A stretch of 56,391 nt of DNA from Chara braunii (GCA_003427395.1 BFEA01000050.1:3530465-3586855), one strand, 5' to 3'. Numbered from the stretch's first letter, positions 22,556 to 35,330 are shown. Numbers and translations are program-made. The notes: generated by a model not told the origin, from the sequence alone.

Positions 22556-23655
22556 TCAAAGACAACGGCATTCCAAGATACATGATGCCAATTGTCGTCT
22601 AATATGCGGAATATTTTTACAAGAGAACCTGAAAGGCGGTCGATCGCCACGTTGCAACAGCGTCGCAAACATCAACATAAACACCCCGCAACTAACTCCA
22701 TCCACTTGTCTTGGAACTCCCTCTATAATAACATTTCTTGCCACCGACCTCCAACTCCTACACGACCGCCCATGCGATGTTTGACATTCCAAATGGTGTA
22801 CGATCAACTCGAAAACACTAAGGTAAGAACTAGAATCGGCTACAACGTGAGGCAAAGAATCGAAAATCTCAAGAACATTATCTCTCAAGTTCAGGGAAAG
22901 GAGGATCCAGTGATCATTATCTTTGTGGACTGGAACAAAGATAATATCATATTAAAGCAGATCCACGTTCTTAGCCCATCTTTCCACCCCGCCGTGTCCT
23001 TGAAGTTGCAGTTTACTTAAGAAGAAAGAATTAAAGTTGAAGACTGGAAGGCCTGATGGGATATCACGTATCCCATATTTGGTCGTTCCCAATAGCGCCA
23101 TGTAAAAATTGACCACCTCATCATTCACCCTGCCATCGGTAAGTGAGAGGGTGAGAATATCCTTCGTTGCAATTCGCAACTGACCATCGTCGAGGGTCGA
23201 GAGAACAGTGTTAGGTGGCACCAAGCCTCGTTCAATGTCGTCCAAAACCCGCAAACTTGCAATCGCAGTCACTGCTGTTCCAGGTGTTGTGGCCCGCACT
23301 GCACAACATCGAGCAAAGGACGAGGGGGGAAGTGAGAAACGGAACTCTAAGGATTCTCCTTCATCGCACGACGAGTAGCTAAGTATTTCTCATACATGGC
23401 TTGACCCCTAGTCATAGATCGTGGATATGTCCCTTTCTCTGGGGGCAGAAGGGAAAGACACTCGTCAATTGCAATGGCATGCTCCTTCTTCCCGATTTTG
23501 ACGTCAACCCCTGACGCCTTTAACATGTCCTTGTGTTTTGTCGTCAACCTGGGGACTGTCCGCAATATGTGTTCCGGATATTTCGAGGGCCTCCATGTTC
23601 GAGACGACCCTGCCCCTGTACAACAGAAGAAAGACAAAACGGGAAATGAATACAC
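22556..23655 (-). pseudogene. Ulp1-type (C48) cysteine protease, decayed
   Basis: The family removes SUMO or related modifiers from proteins. Reading minus, the N-terminal part of the fold is LTDGRVNDEVVNFYMALL ... FNSFFLSKL (about 23140-23000). The catalytic His follows in VHKDNDHWILL (about 22915), the Asp in LEIFDSL (about 22878), and the Gln and Cys in VPRQVDGVSCGVFML (about 22710). All four active-site residues are therefore present. Damage is slight. An in-frame TAA lies at about 22952-22954 just before the His motif, and a one-base shift lies near 23357, upstream of which a further coding segment (23655-23360) appears to belong to the protein. Ulp1-like proteases are carried by several families of large DNA transposons. 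Confidence 0.75.
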
Positions 23656-24025
23656 GTTTCCGAAGAAGAACCCGACGAAAGGACAATTAAAGAACCACGA
23701 AATCTAAAAGACGCAGGACGTATGCAATCACAGAACGTCGTTTTGTCATGAGAGTGCGAGAGAGAGAACTTCCTCGTGAGCCACAAGTGACAGAAGCGGA
23801 AGCTAAATATCATAGAACTCTGGATCCCGGCGGACTTTTTCCAATCCAGGGAGAAGACCCTAACCCTTGTACAACCGAAGGAAGAGAAAACGGAAAAATT
23901 AATATACGCACTCCAAGAAGAATCCGACGAAAACGACAATTTAAGTATCACGAAATGCAAAAAACGTAGAACCTATCTAATTACGAAACCCTGTTTAGTC
24001 GTGAGAGAGATACAGAATACTTCCG
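23605..24025. repeat. Two direct repeats, about 254 bases apart
   Basis: A TGTACAACMGAAGRAAGA...AAAACGG segment followed by a CGACGAAARGACAATTWAAG segment occurs near 23617 and again near 23869. A GAGAGT/GAGAGA...ACTTCC segment follows each. Confidence 0.65.
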
Positions 24026-24451
24026 CGCAAGCCCTGCTGGAAAAGAAAAGGAGTAGTGCGTTCGGCCTAGCCACCCCCGCCCCTTAGGAGGGAAAACCTC
24101 AATAAGCCACAAACGCGGAGGCAAAACATTTCTGAAGTCTGGATCCCGACGGACTTAGATTAACCGCATTACGCATCGGCCTTGGAAGTGCGGATCCCGG
24201 CGGACTAAAACCACCACTCATTCCGAAAAAGAAACACCATCCTACCATCATGTGAGGGAACGCTTCAACAAAAACACACATGTTTTTGTCTCGTATGCCC
24301 TGCACAGGACCAGCGACCTGGCCGATTCACAGGATGGTCGTTCTCATGTTCTTGGAAGTTTGAAGGAGTGGTGGCTGTAGTATGCCGACATAAGGAACTC
24401 CCCGCATCAACATACACTGCGGTCACTGGCGCGCAGACAGAGTGGCGTTTG

Positions 24452-27400
24452 TCACTGCTTACCAGCTGGTTTGTCTCTCCGCTCCTTCATCGGTGAAGTT
24501 GACGCGGGCAAGGCCAGCACGTCGATAGCTTGAGTGCCGACCACAAATTTTTTCGGAGGCGTGACATGTTGTCGTCCCCCGATCTCGCCTTCATGTCCGC
24601 TGGCTATGGTCGGCGGCAGTATCGGAGAGTTCGTGGGCGAGAAAGCCACGACAGATACCGCGAAACATTTGACGTTGCGAGGGTCGTCGACATCAGGCGT
24701 CGAGGACGGCTGCGCGGACATGTGGTGGTCGCCCAGGATGCCATTGATAACTTCTTCGACGTCTATACGGACACTCGGCTTAGCCAGGCTGACAGCAACA
24801 CGAACCTCGTTTGGAAATGACGGACATGTCGTCGGGTGCAAACGAGTCATTCTCGACCCTCACTTTTAGGAGGACCGCAATTCTAGCGACGTCGAGGAAG
24901 TCAGACTTCGACCCGCGAGGAAGGGGCGTCCATCCTCCGTCCGGGACAGCGACGACCATGATCCACTCACCCTTTTGGATCGCCGGCTGGATGACTCCTG
25001 GGTGTAAAATCATGTCATAGCCCCAGTCCACCTCCGAAGAACGACTTTGAGGCTCAGGCATGAAGTGAATGTTGTCATCCTTCCAAGACAGATGGTCGGG
25101 CGGGATGTCACACCCAGGACGCAGTGTGCGGTGGTCGGAGGCCAGAGCCTGCAGTCTCTGCAGCAACTTCATCGGGGTAGTGCCAGGCGGCGGTTTCACC
25201 ATCGGTCTTGTTGACGGACTTGCCGAGGACGACCCTGTTGTGTGCTGCCCGGGATGCGGGTCGTACTGCAGGTCGAGGCTTTCAGTGTCGCTGCCCTCCT
25301 CGTTCGCGGTCGCGTCGAACTCGATGCCTCGTCTTCCGTGGAGATCAAGGAAGAGTAACTGCCGAACGTCAACTCCTCCTCTGACTCCACGAAGTACAGG
25401 GACTGCAACCTCTCGAGGAAGGTCTTTGCGTTCATGCGGGAGGCGCCATGGTAGTTGTCGAGCAGCGTGAACATGTGGTCCTTGCGGCGCACGTACTCGG
25501 CGTCAGTGTCTCTCTTGGGCCGCGTTTGCAGGAATAAGAAGTCGTATATCTTGTTCCGCTTCCTCGCACTCAACTTGAACAACATGTCCGTCTTGTTGTT
25601 CCACGCACAAGGGCGAGACTCGTTGACAACCATGAACTCGCAAATGTGGGCACCCGAATTGACCTCGCTTTTGACGAGATCAATTGTAAATTGCAAGAGC
25701 TCGGAGTTCCCTTCCATTGCGATGATGTGCCGTCCTGCCTTAAGCAGTTCCCACACAGATCGCGGGTGTGGCTTCCCGAGAAAAACTACTCCCTCCCCCT
25801 TCTTGGTGACGGACTCGAGAAGATTAATGAATTGCGTGGGGTTGCGTTCCATGTCCCCGTACACACTGCCCCGACGCGTAGGCGAGATATGCGACCAATC
25901 GCAAGGGTTGAACGGGATGTCGGACACATCCGTTTGCGTAACCTTCTGCGGCAGCCGCACTGCAGCAGCGGCGGCAGCCGGCAGTTTTCCCTCGTAGACG
26001 ACGGACGTGTTAGCGCGCAAATCGTCGTCTTTGAAGAGTATGTACATCCGGTCTTCTTTCGTGTACAAATTATTCCCGACGGAGAAGCTTTTCTTCTGTT
26101 GACTCCTCCTCACCCACTTCCCTTCCAGCAGCTTCACGAAAGAAAGGTGGCTCATGCTGGCCAGAAACGAGAGGTTCTGCTGCTGCGGGACGAAAACGAC
26201 AAGCGTCCAATGCGACGGACACCACGTCAGAAGCTGGGAATCCAGAGTGTCGAACGCTTGCGGTTTCCACAACTTCAGGTCCACCGGTTCGCAGAGATCG
26301 AGGACGAACGTGTGACTCTTTGTGGCAACCACCGCCTCCTTCACCTCCGCACACCTTATGTCTGCCTCCAAGGGGTCGTTGCCGAATGGCGCGATGAATG
26401 TCACGTCGCCCGTGTCTTTCCATTTTATGTGCACAATTCCTTCGGCAAGAGCGATCTCGCGACTCTTCAGTCTACTGCCATTCAACACGGACAGGACCTT
26501 ATTCCTCCAGTCGACGGACAACTTCTTGTGACCGGCCAACTTCTCCGTCACCTCGATCGATTGGTCGTCGTCGCAGCCCATGTAAGGTGGGCAGTCCTTG
26601 AACAACGAGGAGTCAACGACGTATTTCTTGCTCCCGTCCCACAACTCTACATCCAAACCACGACTCTCAAACTGTTTGAAAATTGCGGACCTTGTTTTCA
26701 GGAACGGGCACCTCTGGCTCCAATCCGCGTCCGGCCTCTTCTCGTGCTTGAACTGGTAGTAGTTCCATAGACGCACCAGCACCCGGTCGCACTTCACCAA
26801 ATGAACCATGTCCTGGACGCTCAGCTTCCCGAGCTTCGCCAACGCCGCGGAGCCGGCCTGGACCCAAACCACCTCGCAAGCGAGCACCTTCTTCAGGATG
26901 CGGCACTTCTTGTTGTCGGTCGGCGACTCCATCGCTTTCCAACAATGTGCGTCTGGCTCAGGTACTTGCACGAACCAGTCGCCCTCCCCTTTCTCCTTTT
27001 TGCCTTTCTTTGTCGGCGGGTCAACAGGGACTTTGTACACGACCTCTTTCCTGCCCGTCTTCTCGTTCTCGACGTAGGCAACCCCGGGCTTCACATTTTT
27101 GACCTTCTTCTTCCGCATGATCCACTTTGCACCGTCGTGGCCGAGCAATCTACCGGTTTCCCATTTCTCGAAAAACTTGACGGCCAGTTTCCATACGTTC
27201 TCCCCTGCCATCGCCAGCGGGAAATAGGAACGCAGGGCAGCGCCTTGCTTCCTGATGGCGTCGTCGCCCTTCTGATCTGCCAGCGTCCACAAGTTGTTGT
27301 GCGGCGTCATATTGAGCGCAACTTCACAGAATTCACGCCACTTTCGGACCTGAGCCTGTTTTCCGCTGGGGTTTCCCATAACTGCACGCGGGCACCCGTC

Positions 27401-28969
27401 GCGCTTCCACTGCCACCTAATGACTTTCATTGACAGCTTCAGCTGTCTCGGGGGCGCCTTCAGGTCCTTCTTGTTGTCCTGGGAACTGACAAGGAAGTAC
27501 CCTTCGAAGTCGTCGTCCGAAAAGTAGAGCATTCGTGCAAGCCACCGCTCGAAATTGTATTTCCTGGCCACCTCGCTGCCGATTAGCGACCTCACTGCAG
27601 CCGCGTTGTGCTGCCCACACACCGCGTAGTAGTAGTATCGCACCGCCAGCTCATCCCTTCAATCCTCCGGCCTCAGACGTTCTGCCTTGGTCCCCAGAGT
27701 CGGTTTATCAAGCCTCAGCGGTGCCAGCTTCAGGGTAGGCAAATCGTAAAACTGCGCTTTGTTTTCGAACGCCAACCGCATCGCTTCTTTGATTCCTTCC
27801 ACGAGCACGGGATCCAAGGACCGCTGGTTGTACAGGTCCTCCCACTCTCCGAGGTCGACGACCTGCGCAGGGCTAACCTCGAACTCCCTCTTTGTCCGAA
27901 CGTCGTCTTTGTACTCGAGGAAGTACCCGGCATCGACGTCGATTGGAGGCCTTTCCGTCGGTGGAGAAGATGTTCCAGACGCAGGCTGTTTCTGTTTCGA
28001 AGCCGGTCGTTTGGCAACCTGCCGGCCCTGCTCCCCCTCGGTCCGCTTGCGTTTCTCTCCCGCAGTCCTAGGGGCCTTGCTCTTCAACTTCTTCGTAGAA
28101 CCGACGAACTCGTCTGTGCGATCCCCCCTCCTCTTTTGCGGAGTGCCTTGCGTGCCCAGGGCGCCCGCGGTTACCTCATCCACACTCTGGCCCTCGCTCG
28201 CCTCCAAGTCGACCTCCGAAGAGGCTGCCAGCTTTCCTGTATGTTTCGCACTCTCCCGTTGAACCGGATCGCCAATGTCGACCCCTAGAATAGACAACAG
28301 AGACCGCTGCGTGTCCCTCAACGGCGCTGCAGGCCCCTCGTCCTCGTTGTCGTCGAACTGTCCCCGGCTCTCACCACGGTGCAGCTGAGTAGCTGGACCA
28401 GAACCCAGCTCACCGCCCTCCGCCGCCACCCCGCTTGACTCGCAACTGCCGCACAGCCTGAACGGCAACGAGAGCTCCAAGAAGGGGCTGACGTCGCAGG
28501 GGATGTCGAGAACGATGCCCTTGTCCTCCAACATGTCGAAAAATTCACGCGCCAAAACAAAACCACCCCCGAGAACGAGTTCTCTGTAGAACGGGGTGTT
28601 CACAGCACCCGCTCCGAACCCCTCACACAATTCGAGGTCCAACAACACCCCTTTCGAATTGGCAACGACGTTGCCCTTGGAGCCATAAACCTTTTCCATA
28701 CGGAAATGTCGGCGGCCCCCCTTCGCGTCCTCCCACCCCAAGACGGCCCCAAGCACTCGACGCCTTCTGCCGTCATCGACGAAGATGACAGGACCACATG
28801 GCTGCGCAGTGGGGTTGGAAGCGTCTCCACAGCAGCAGTCGATGAACCATTTCGACTTCGCATGGTTCGACCACCCTTTCGTGGCAGTAGACGACGGCCT
28901 CGTGGAATCTTTTCCTAATGCCTTCCCGGAGGTCCCCGTTGGCTCCACCTCGCCCTTTGAAGAAGACAT
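24452..28969 (-). pseudogene. ParB-like / methyltransferase-like long protein, frame broken
   Basis: The ATG at 28969 follows a GTTTGCAG splice-acceptor-like sequence. The first 436 codons (to 27659) end at a TGA. The same frame continues without loss for 820 codons to 25196. The TGA context fits CGA mutated to TGA. Residues 350-436 (VSPAQVVDL ... YNQRSLDPVLVEGIKEAM) and the first residues after the stop (YAVCGQHNAAAVRSL) together resemble the ParB/sulfiredoxin fold, with GQHN at the place of the family's G-x-x-R motif. A Lys/Arg-rich nuclear-localisation-like stretch precedes it (about 290-335). Further on (about 26310-25690) a segment resembles the C-terminal half of an amino-methyltransferase (LDLCEPVD; GEGVVFLGKPHPRSVWELLKAGRHIIAMEG) but lacks a standard DPPY or NPPY motif. 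Frameshifts near 25325 and 24830 separate the C-terminal parts (25202-24780 and 24850-24452). The family assignments are by eye. Confidence 0.45.
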
Positions 28970-30663
28970 CCTCTCTGCAAACGACAACCCAAATCATACA
29001 ACGCACCATGCAGTCAACGTTTGGGAAAACGCATCAGGAACAGAACAGTCGTTGGCACACTGCAATGCAGGCTCTTGCGCAGCGAAATCCGCACACAAAG
29101 ACACCCCGGGTCCCAACTTCGGAACGGCTAGAATGGGTAGTTCGCCGGGATTCAAATTTCAATAGTGCACGAGGCCAAGAGGCAGTGTAGGGGATCAAGC
29201 GCCGTTTATGCGGCAGACGACACACCGGAAGAACGAAGACAGACCAACGCATAGGGAAAATCGAGAAGTTCACCGGGATCCGAACCAAAGGGCTGCGCGT
29301 TAGAGACCGACTTCTTACCTGCAACGAGATCAATTTTAAAAGGGGACACACGTCATGCGGCCAGGCGACAACCACATCGGTATTTCCGAAACACAGATGC
29401 CGACCACATGGGTAATGAACGGGAGGTCATGTTCGAAGCTCGCGTTGGCCGGTGCAGTGTCCTCCGCCTAGCACTCGGAACCCGGACAGACTAGAACGTG
29501 AAGTCCGCCTGGGTCCCGACTAAAAGATGGTGCGAAAGAAAGAGAGAAACAGCCAGCCCATGTAGTCGGCGTTCCATAACCGTGCTCGAGCGAACACACT
29601 CTGCAACTGCATTTGATTAAAACCAGAAGTCGGAGACGTACTCTCCCCGTCGTCGGGCGGGTTGTGCGAATCATCGGACGGACATGTCCGAAGACAAACT
29701 AACGCACCTCCCGAAAAGTGAAGTTCGTCGGGATCCGAACTTCAGGACGATGCGACAGGCAGAGACGGCGTCAGAGACACACGATCCGTGGACTCAACCA
29801 TGACCTGGGAATGCCACACGAACATGAGAGGCCGGTTGAGAAGGATAAGTTCGCCGAAATCCGAACTTCTTCTGATATGCGCAGCAGCCGTGACAACATT
29901 GTATGGGTCCCTGGTGGGGCAGAACGAAACGTGTGGAGCAGGGCGGACAGGAGCTGTTGTCGCAATCCACGGGGGATCAGGAAGACCAGTGTCTGTCCAA
30001 CAGACAGGCGTCACAGAAATTTCGCTGGGATCCGAACTCCAGGACGCTGCGAGAAAGACACATAGAGAGAAATACTGGATCACGTACGAGGTTAGACGCA
30101 AGTTGGGGTCCGAGCAAGGTGTTGGAGGGAGAACTTCAGAATTATTCGGCCAGCGTCAAACTATGCGACTGGGATCCCTAAGAGTGCTTTTGGCATTTCG
30201 TAATGACAATGATCGACTGTTTGGCACATGTCGATGGTGGTCGGGCGACAACCGAACACGCACAGTGTTTGTGAAGTTTGGTTGGCGACGGGCCTGCAGC
30301 CTCAAGCAAGACCGTGCCCGTGGTGCCCGGTGGTTATTGAGGCCCGCCCGATGCCAACAGTGCCGAAGACAAATCAACGCACAACCCAAAACGCGAAGTT
30401 CGTCGGGATCCGAACTTCGCCGGGGTGCGACAGTGCAGGAGACGGTGTCAGAGATAGACCTCCAACATGATTTTCGCTAGTTGTTGAACTGAACGACGAT
30501 CAGGGATTTGCACGACAAGTGCGCGGTGTAGCGTCTACTAGCAACTGTTGCCCATAACGCCTCCCGCCACTGCCACAAATCTAATATTATAGGCAGCAAA
30601 ACAGCATCTCATACCTCTCCCTTCTTTTCCCTCAAACACCAGGACTGACTACCAGTTCAGACG
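28970..30663. other. Intergenic stretch with seven palindromic sites
   Basis: No gene is called. Palindrome copies lie at 29138, 29265, 29501, 29720, 29846, 30017 and 30395, that is, in the upstream region of the ParB-like gene. The copy at 30393-30420 has perfect 10-bp arms. Confidence 0.7.
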
Positions 30664-31678
30664 TGTCGACATTCGGGGTTCCCCTGGGACGACGTCGTGA
30701 ACCGAAGCCATACAAAGCATTCATTGATGATCCGTATACGTGGATCTGCGGTTCGTCTATCGATGCCCTCTCGGAAAAGACGGACATGTATCTCATCCTA
30801 ACAAACACTTCCAGTCATGCTAAGGAATTCCCTATACAGTCCCGTATATCGCACACTTTCTCCTCGATCTCACGATGCAACGAAAAGTTTTGGACCCGCT
30901 CTGCTATAACCAAATCACGCCACCCATCCACACGTTCAGGCCCGCGCGTCGGCACGAATTTGGACCCCTCAATCACCACCTCGTTGCATGATACAAGCAC
31001 AACTGCATCGACGAGTTTCCTGCTCTTGTTCGAAGCAGCGACACATAGAACTCTGGCGAAATCAGACCCGGACACAGTCAATCGCACACAACAGTACGAC
31101 ACAGCTTGTGGAGAATTCCCGGGGCACCGGAGCGGGTACTGCTCTAGGAATGAGCAGTGGCGAGCGCAGTCCACCAACTGTTGTTTCCGCGGGCCTCCCC
31201 AAGTTTTTGGCGATGACCTGACGTAGTGGCACTCGAGGCGGCTGAAATGGCGGCTAATGCAGCCCAGCGCTCTGCGCATATGGTTCAGGAACTTGTGTCC
31301 GAGGACAGCGTCAGACATCGGGATGAGGTTCCCGAACTCCAACATGTTGGCGAACTTGTACTGGCTTGCCCAAGAACAACGACTCTCCATCGTGGCCCAA
31401 TTCCGATCGCACCACTCGTCAATATGCCCCTCCAGGCACGGGACGACGGTCATCCAGGGGTCCTCGTCGAAGTCCTCTGCGGTCGCTCTATGGATCGTAG
31501 TTACACCGTTAAAATACCGCACTGATCTCGTGCAAGGAGGAAACGGTTTTGCCAAGCGAGTGTGCATCTCGGGACTCATGGTCTGTGGTGTCGAGAAGAT
31601 CGGCTCCACGATTCGTGGTGTCGAGAAGGTCGCCTCCATCACGCACCCTACACACCACGCGCACATGCCAAACGACAC
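30664..31678 (-). pseudogene. Unknown family X, copy 1
   Basis: I do not recognise the product. The 287-codon frame (31678-30815) is homologous along its length to 47402-48268. Shared features in order are WMTVVP, ID-x-W, YKF, KQ-x-L-x-DCA, PG-x-S, VSYCC-x-RL-x-V-x-GSDF-x-RVLCVA-x-SN, LVD-x-VVLVSCN, and RD-x-IG-x-SLA. Homology continues past the stop at 30815 in the shifted frame (FVRMRYMSVF ... GSSMNALYGFGS) to about 30664, so this copy has one frameshift near 30810. Conserved Cys and His residues are scattered rather than in a finger pattern. No membrane segment or signal peptide is visible. The start is uncertain: the N-terminal 65 residues contain a repeat from FSTP-like sequence and may not be genuine. 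Confidence 0.6.
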
Positions 31679-32159
31679 ACACGGGCACGAAGATACTCGT
31701 AAACACGTCGTTATTTGAGCCTAGACAACCCAACTCACGTCTTTAAACCTTTGACAGATTTAAAAGGACTCTATCTTAGTCCGATTCAGGCTCGAAGAAA
31801 AGAAAATAAAAGAAAGAGTGAGTGTCATACGTAATCGCCCCTCAGACCAAGATGATGGCGATTACAGTTGCTTACTAATCCATTGTCTACTTACTTTCAC
31901 AAGCTCTCTCTGGCGAGTGGCCTCTACCATCATGTATGTTACTGTAATGTACAGTAACATGAACTTGGCCAGGACCAGCATTGAAAGGTCGCTGACCTTG
32001 ATCTCCACTCTTCGGATTCTGCATCACAGAATCAATCCTGCTAACCATTGTAACTGTAAATGATCAGTGTTGATTGATATCATAGTACAGAATGTGAATT
32101 GACTCTGTTTCGCGATCTGTGACCTATGGCATTAGATGGAGCGCATGCTTGAAGATGAG
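31679..32159. other. No recognisable gene
   Basis: A spacer between family X copy 1 and the 392-bp tandem array. Only short frames without motifs are present. Confidence 0.45.
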
Positions 32160-33615
32160 ATTTCGGGTGGTCGACTTGGTTGGTGTTCACATCTGCCGGC
32201 CGCCTGGCCAGCCGCAAACATGTCCCACGAGAGGTGGGAACCTCATGTTCGTCGTGATCCGAACTTGGCGAGACTGCGCGGGAGAGGCAAAGGTGTCTCT
32301 CAAACTCGCCATCCCAAACTTTCTTGAAGTTCAGATCCCGGCGGACTTCACGTTTTTTCGAATCCGAAGTCGTGGCAATCCACCGGTCGCTAGAAACTCC
32401 ACAGTCAGAACCCACACCACCTGAAAATTGAAGTACGCCTGGGTCCGAACTTGACGACCGTACAAGGAACCTTGCACGAGAAGTTCGGATCCCAGCGGAC
32501 TTCGCATTCTATTGAATCGGAAGTTCGTCGGGATTCGGAATTGACGACTGTCCGAGGAACCGTGCACGGCAGGTTTGGATGCGTGGCCCAGCCGGTGGGC
32601 CGCAAACATGAATTGCGAAAGGAGGAGATCTCAAGTTCGTCGGGGTCCGAACTTGGCGAAATCGCACGGGAGAGACACAGCCGGCGAACTCGACGAAGGG
32701 ACGAGGAACCGTGCACGAGAAGTTCCGATCCCGACGGACTTCGCATTTTTGCGAAACAAAAGTTGTGGCAAACCACCGGGCGCGAGAAAGCCCACAGTCA
32801 GAACCCACACCATGCCGGAAGCGAAGTTCGCCGGGGTCCGAACTTGACGAGTGCACGAGGAACCGTTCACGAGAAATTCGGATCCCAATGGACTTTGCAT
32901 TTTCATGAATCCAAAGTCCGTTGGGTTTCGAACTTGGCAAACGTGCGAGGAACCGGGCACGCGAGGTTCGGATCCACGGGAGGGCAAGCGAGCCGCAAAA
33001 ATGTCTGGCGTAAGGCGGGAACCTATTGTTCGCCGGGATCCGAACTTGGCGAAACTGCGCGGGAGAGAAACAACCGACGAACTCGGCGATTGAACGAGGA
33101 GCCGTGCGCGAGAAGTTCGGATCCCGGCGGACTTCACATTTTTTCGAATCCGTAGTTGTGCCAATCTGGATCCGAACCCTAGAAAGTCCGCATTCTGAAC
33201 CCACACAATGCGAAAAGCGAAGTTCGTCGGGGTCTGAACTTGACGTCTGTGTGAGGAACAGTGAAGGAGAAGTCCGGATCCCGGCGGACTTCGCATTTTC
33301 ACGAATCCGAAGTTCGCCGAGGTCCGGACTTGACGATTGTGCAAGGAACCGTGCAAGCGAGGTTCGGATCCACAGGCCAGCGGGCGAGCCACAAACATGT
33401 CTTGCGAAAGGCGGAAAGCTAAAGTTCGTCGGGGTCCGAACTAGCGAAATTGCATGGGAGAGACACACTTGTCTGCCAAACTCGCCGTCCAACAATTTCT
33501 TGAAGTTCGGATCCCGGCGAGCTGCAAATTTTTACACGTCCACGGCAATGGTTGCAGTCCGGGGTTGCTAAGCGTGTTCGAACAGCTGCACAAGCTCGCC
33601 GGAATCCTAACTTCT
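32160..33615. repeat. Tandem satellite, about 392-bp unit, rich in the palindrome
   Basis: Equivalent points (TTCGYCGKGATCC or GGGGTCC, GAACT, GCGAAA or GAGACT, GGGAGAG) occur at about 32245, 32636, 33028 and 33424. This gives about three and a half units, each with several palindrome copies spaced about 40-110 bases apart. Long overlapping reading frames on both strands (for example 33495-32509) follow the repeat and lack protein motifs. Confidence 0.8.
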
Positions 33616-34004
33616 TCCAGTGTTTGATTGCGCGATCAGTTCGGTTGGTACTGCCAAGTTCGTGCTGGCGGATTGGAACGGCCACGTTCCAATCACGAGG
33701 ACTGTGTCGGCGATGCGTGGGGTGGTGGCTGCTCAACGTTCGCCGTTCAGTGACCGTCAAGTGTCGATGACCCAACGTCCTCCAAAGTTCGATGTCCGAC
33801 GAGGTTTGACGCCCGCCGAGGTTTGATGTGGAGCCAAGTTTGATGTTATACGAGGTTCGATGTGCAACAAAATTGTGATCGGTTGTGTGATTCGTTCGTG
33901 GATCGGGATCGACGTTTTTCCGACCGGTTGTGTGATTCGTTCGCGGGTTTCGATCGTTCATATGATCATTTGCCTTGAGGATTCTCCGCAATCAATGTGC
34001 ACAG
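33616..34004. other. No recognisable gene
   Basis: Simple reiterated GTTCGATGT/GTTTGATG phrases occur at about 33780-33880. I see no gene. Confidence 0.5.
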
Positions 34005-34161
34005 AACAGTCGATTGGTCATGAAATCTGCCAGGATCAACTGATTGATCGGCTGCTCGGTTGGCGGTTGGTGTGGTGGTTGATCAACCGGTCGAGCAATC
34101 GCCAACAGAGCGGTCGATCAATCAGTTGATCCAGGCAGATTTCCTGACCAATCGACTGTTC
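34005..34161. repeat. Long imperfect palindrome (cruciform-capable)
   Basis: The left arm begins GAACAGTCGATTGGTCATGA and the right arm ends with its complement (TCCTGACCAATCGACTGTTC). Outer arms of about 47 bp have only two mismatches by eye. The inner part also pairs in places, and the centre is GGTTGATCAACC (34077-34088). Confidence 0.85.
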
Positions 34162-34281
34162 GGTCGATGACTATCAGGTAGTTAGATAAACAGGTCGCTC
34201 GCCGACGAGTTGCATCTCGCACACGCCGACGCACAGAAACACGCACACGCACATCGCCTGGCGGAACAGAAAACAGGTTAT

Positions 34282-35082
34282 GGTACTCATACAACACACA
34301 CACGCACACGCACGCACACACACACATGCACATCGCCGCGTGTGTTTTGGTTTTGCCATTGAGACGATCGAAACACAAAAGCGGCGACATCTTCGGTGCA
34401 GCACACACGATCAATCGTCCGATTGCAAGTAATCTATTGCCGTTTCGTGATTGGTCGGTTGGATGCGTTTGCGATCCCGACATTGTCGCCTCGTGCATTG
34501 GTTAATCATCCGTTGGGCAGATTAGGGGCGATGTTGTTGGGGCAGCAAACAACATCTATCACCCGATCGCGAGTGGTCGGCTTGTGTTTGGTGATGGGTC
34601 GGTTCGTCAAGTGTGTGGTGTACATATTGTCATGGATCTAATCGAACCTCCGATCACGAGTGATCTGAAAACACACGACAGAAAGAACAACACACACACA
34701 GTGATAACGTCAACACGGCAGACACGATCAATCATCTGATCACGAGTGATCTCATCGTGTTTCGCGATTGGTCGATGGATGCGTTCGCTGTATCAACATT
34801 GCCACCGCGTGTTTCGATTGATCATCCATTGGGAAGATCGATGGACATGACATTGGGATCAATCAGGATCAATCGAGTGTGGCAAGTGTTGAAGATGAGG
34901 TTGAGCACAACACGAGCACAATCGTTTTTAATACTTTCCTCACACATCCACACACGCGCGCCATTCGGGGAATCGAAGTGCAAACCATGTCATTCATCCC
35001 TGACCGCGTACGTTCGTGCGCATCTCCCCACGCTCAATATGCACGAACACACACACACGCGAACAAATATGCACAGACAGGC

Positions 35083-35118
<36 letters not shown>

Positions 35119-35330
35119 ACACGCACACACGCGCCGCCACACGGCTCCCACACACACACGCCCCTCAGGTACAGACATGCGCACGATCCTGCCTCGTGCG
35201 TGTGGCACACACTTCATACAAACACAAACACAATGGAACACGCACTCTAACACACACGCACACATTAAAGCACGCACAAACACACACTCGCACACAAACA
35301 CACACACACGCCCGCCCGCACACATGCAGA
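34282..35330. repeat. (CA)n-rich minisatellite region
   Basis: Blocks of CACA with CGCA/CACG interruptions lie at 34292-34335 and 35045-35330. All reading frames through it are repeat-encoded (Thr-His, Val-Cys). Confidence 0.9.

Noticed and set aside
27659-27661. Selenocysteine or readthrough at the TGA inside the ParB-like gene
   Set aside because: The surrounding residues do not suggest a redox site, the context fits a CGA-to-TGA change, and other genes here carry TAG and TAA as well.
32509-33495. A 328-codon minus-strand frame in the satellite array
   Set aside because: The same phrases (SDPDEL, SPGSEL) recur because they are translations of the palindrome. There is no independent protein signature.
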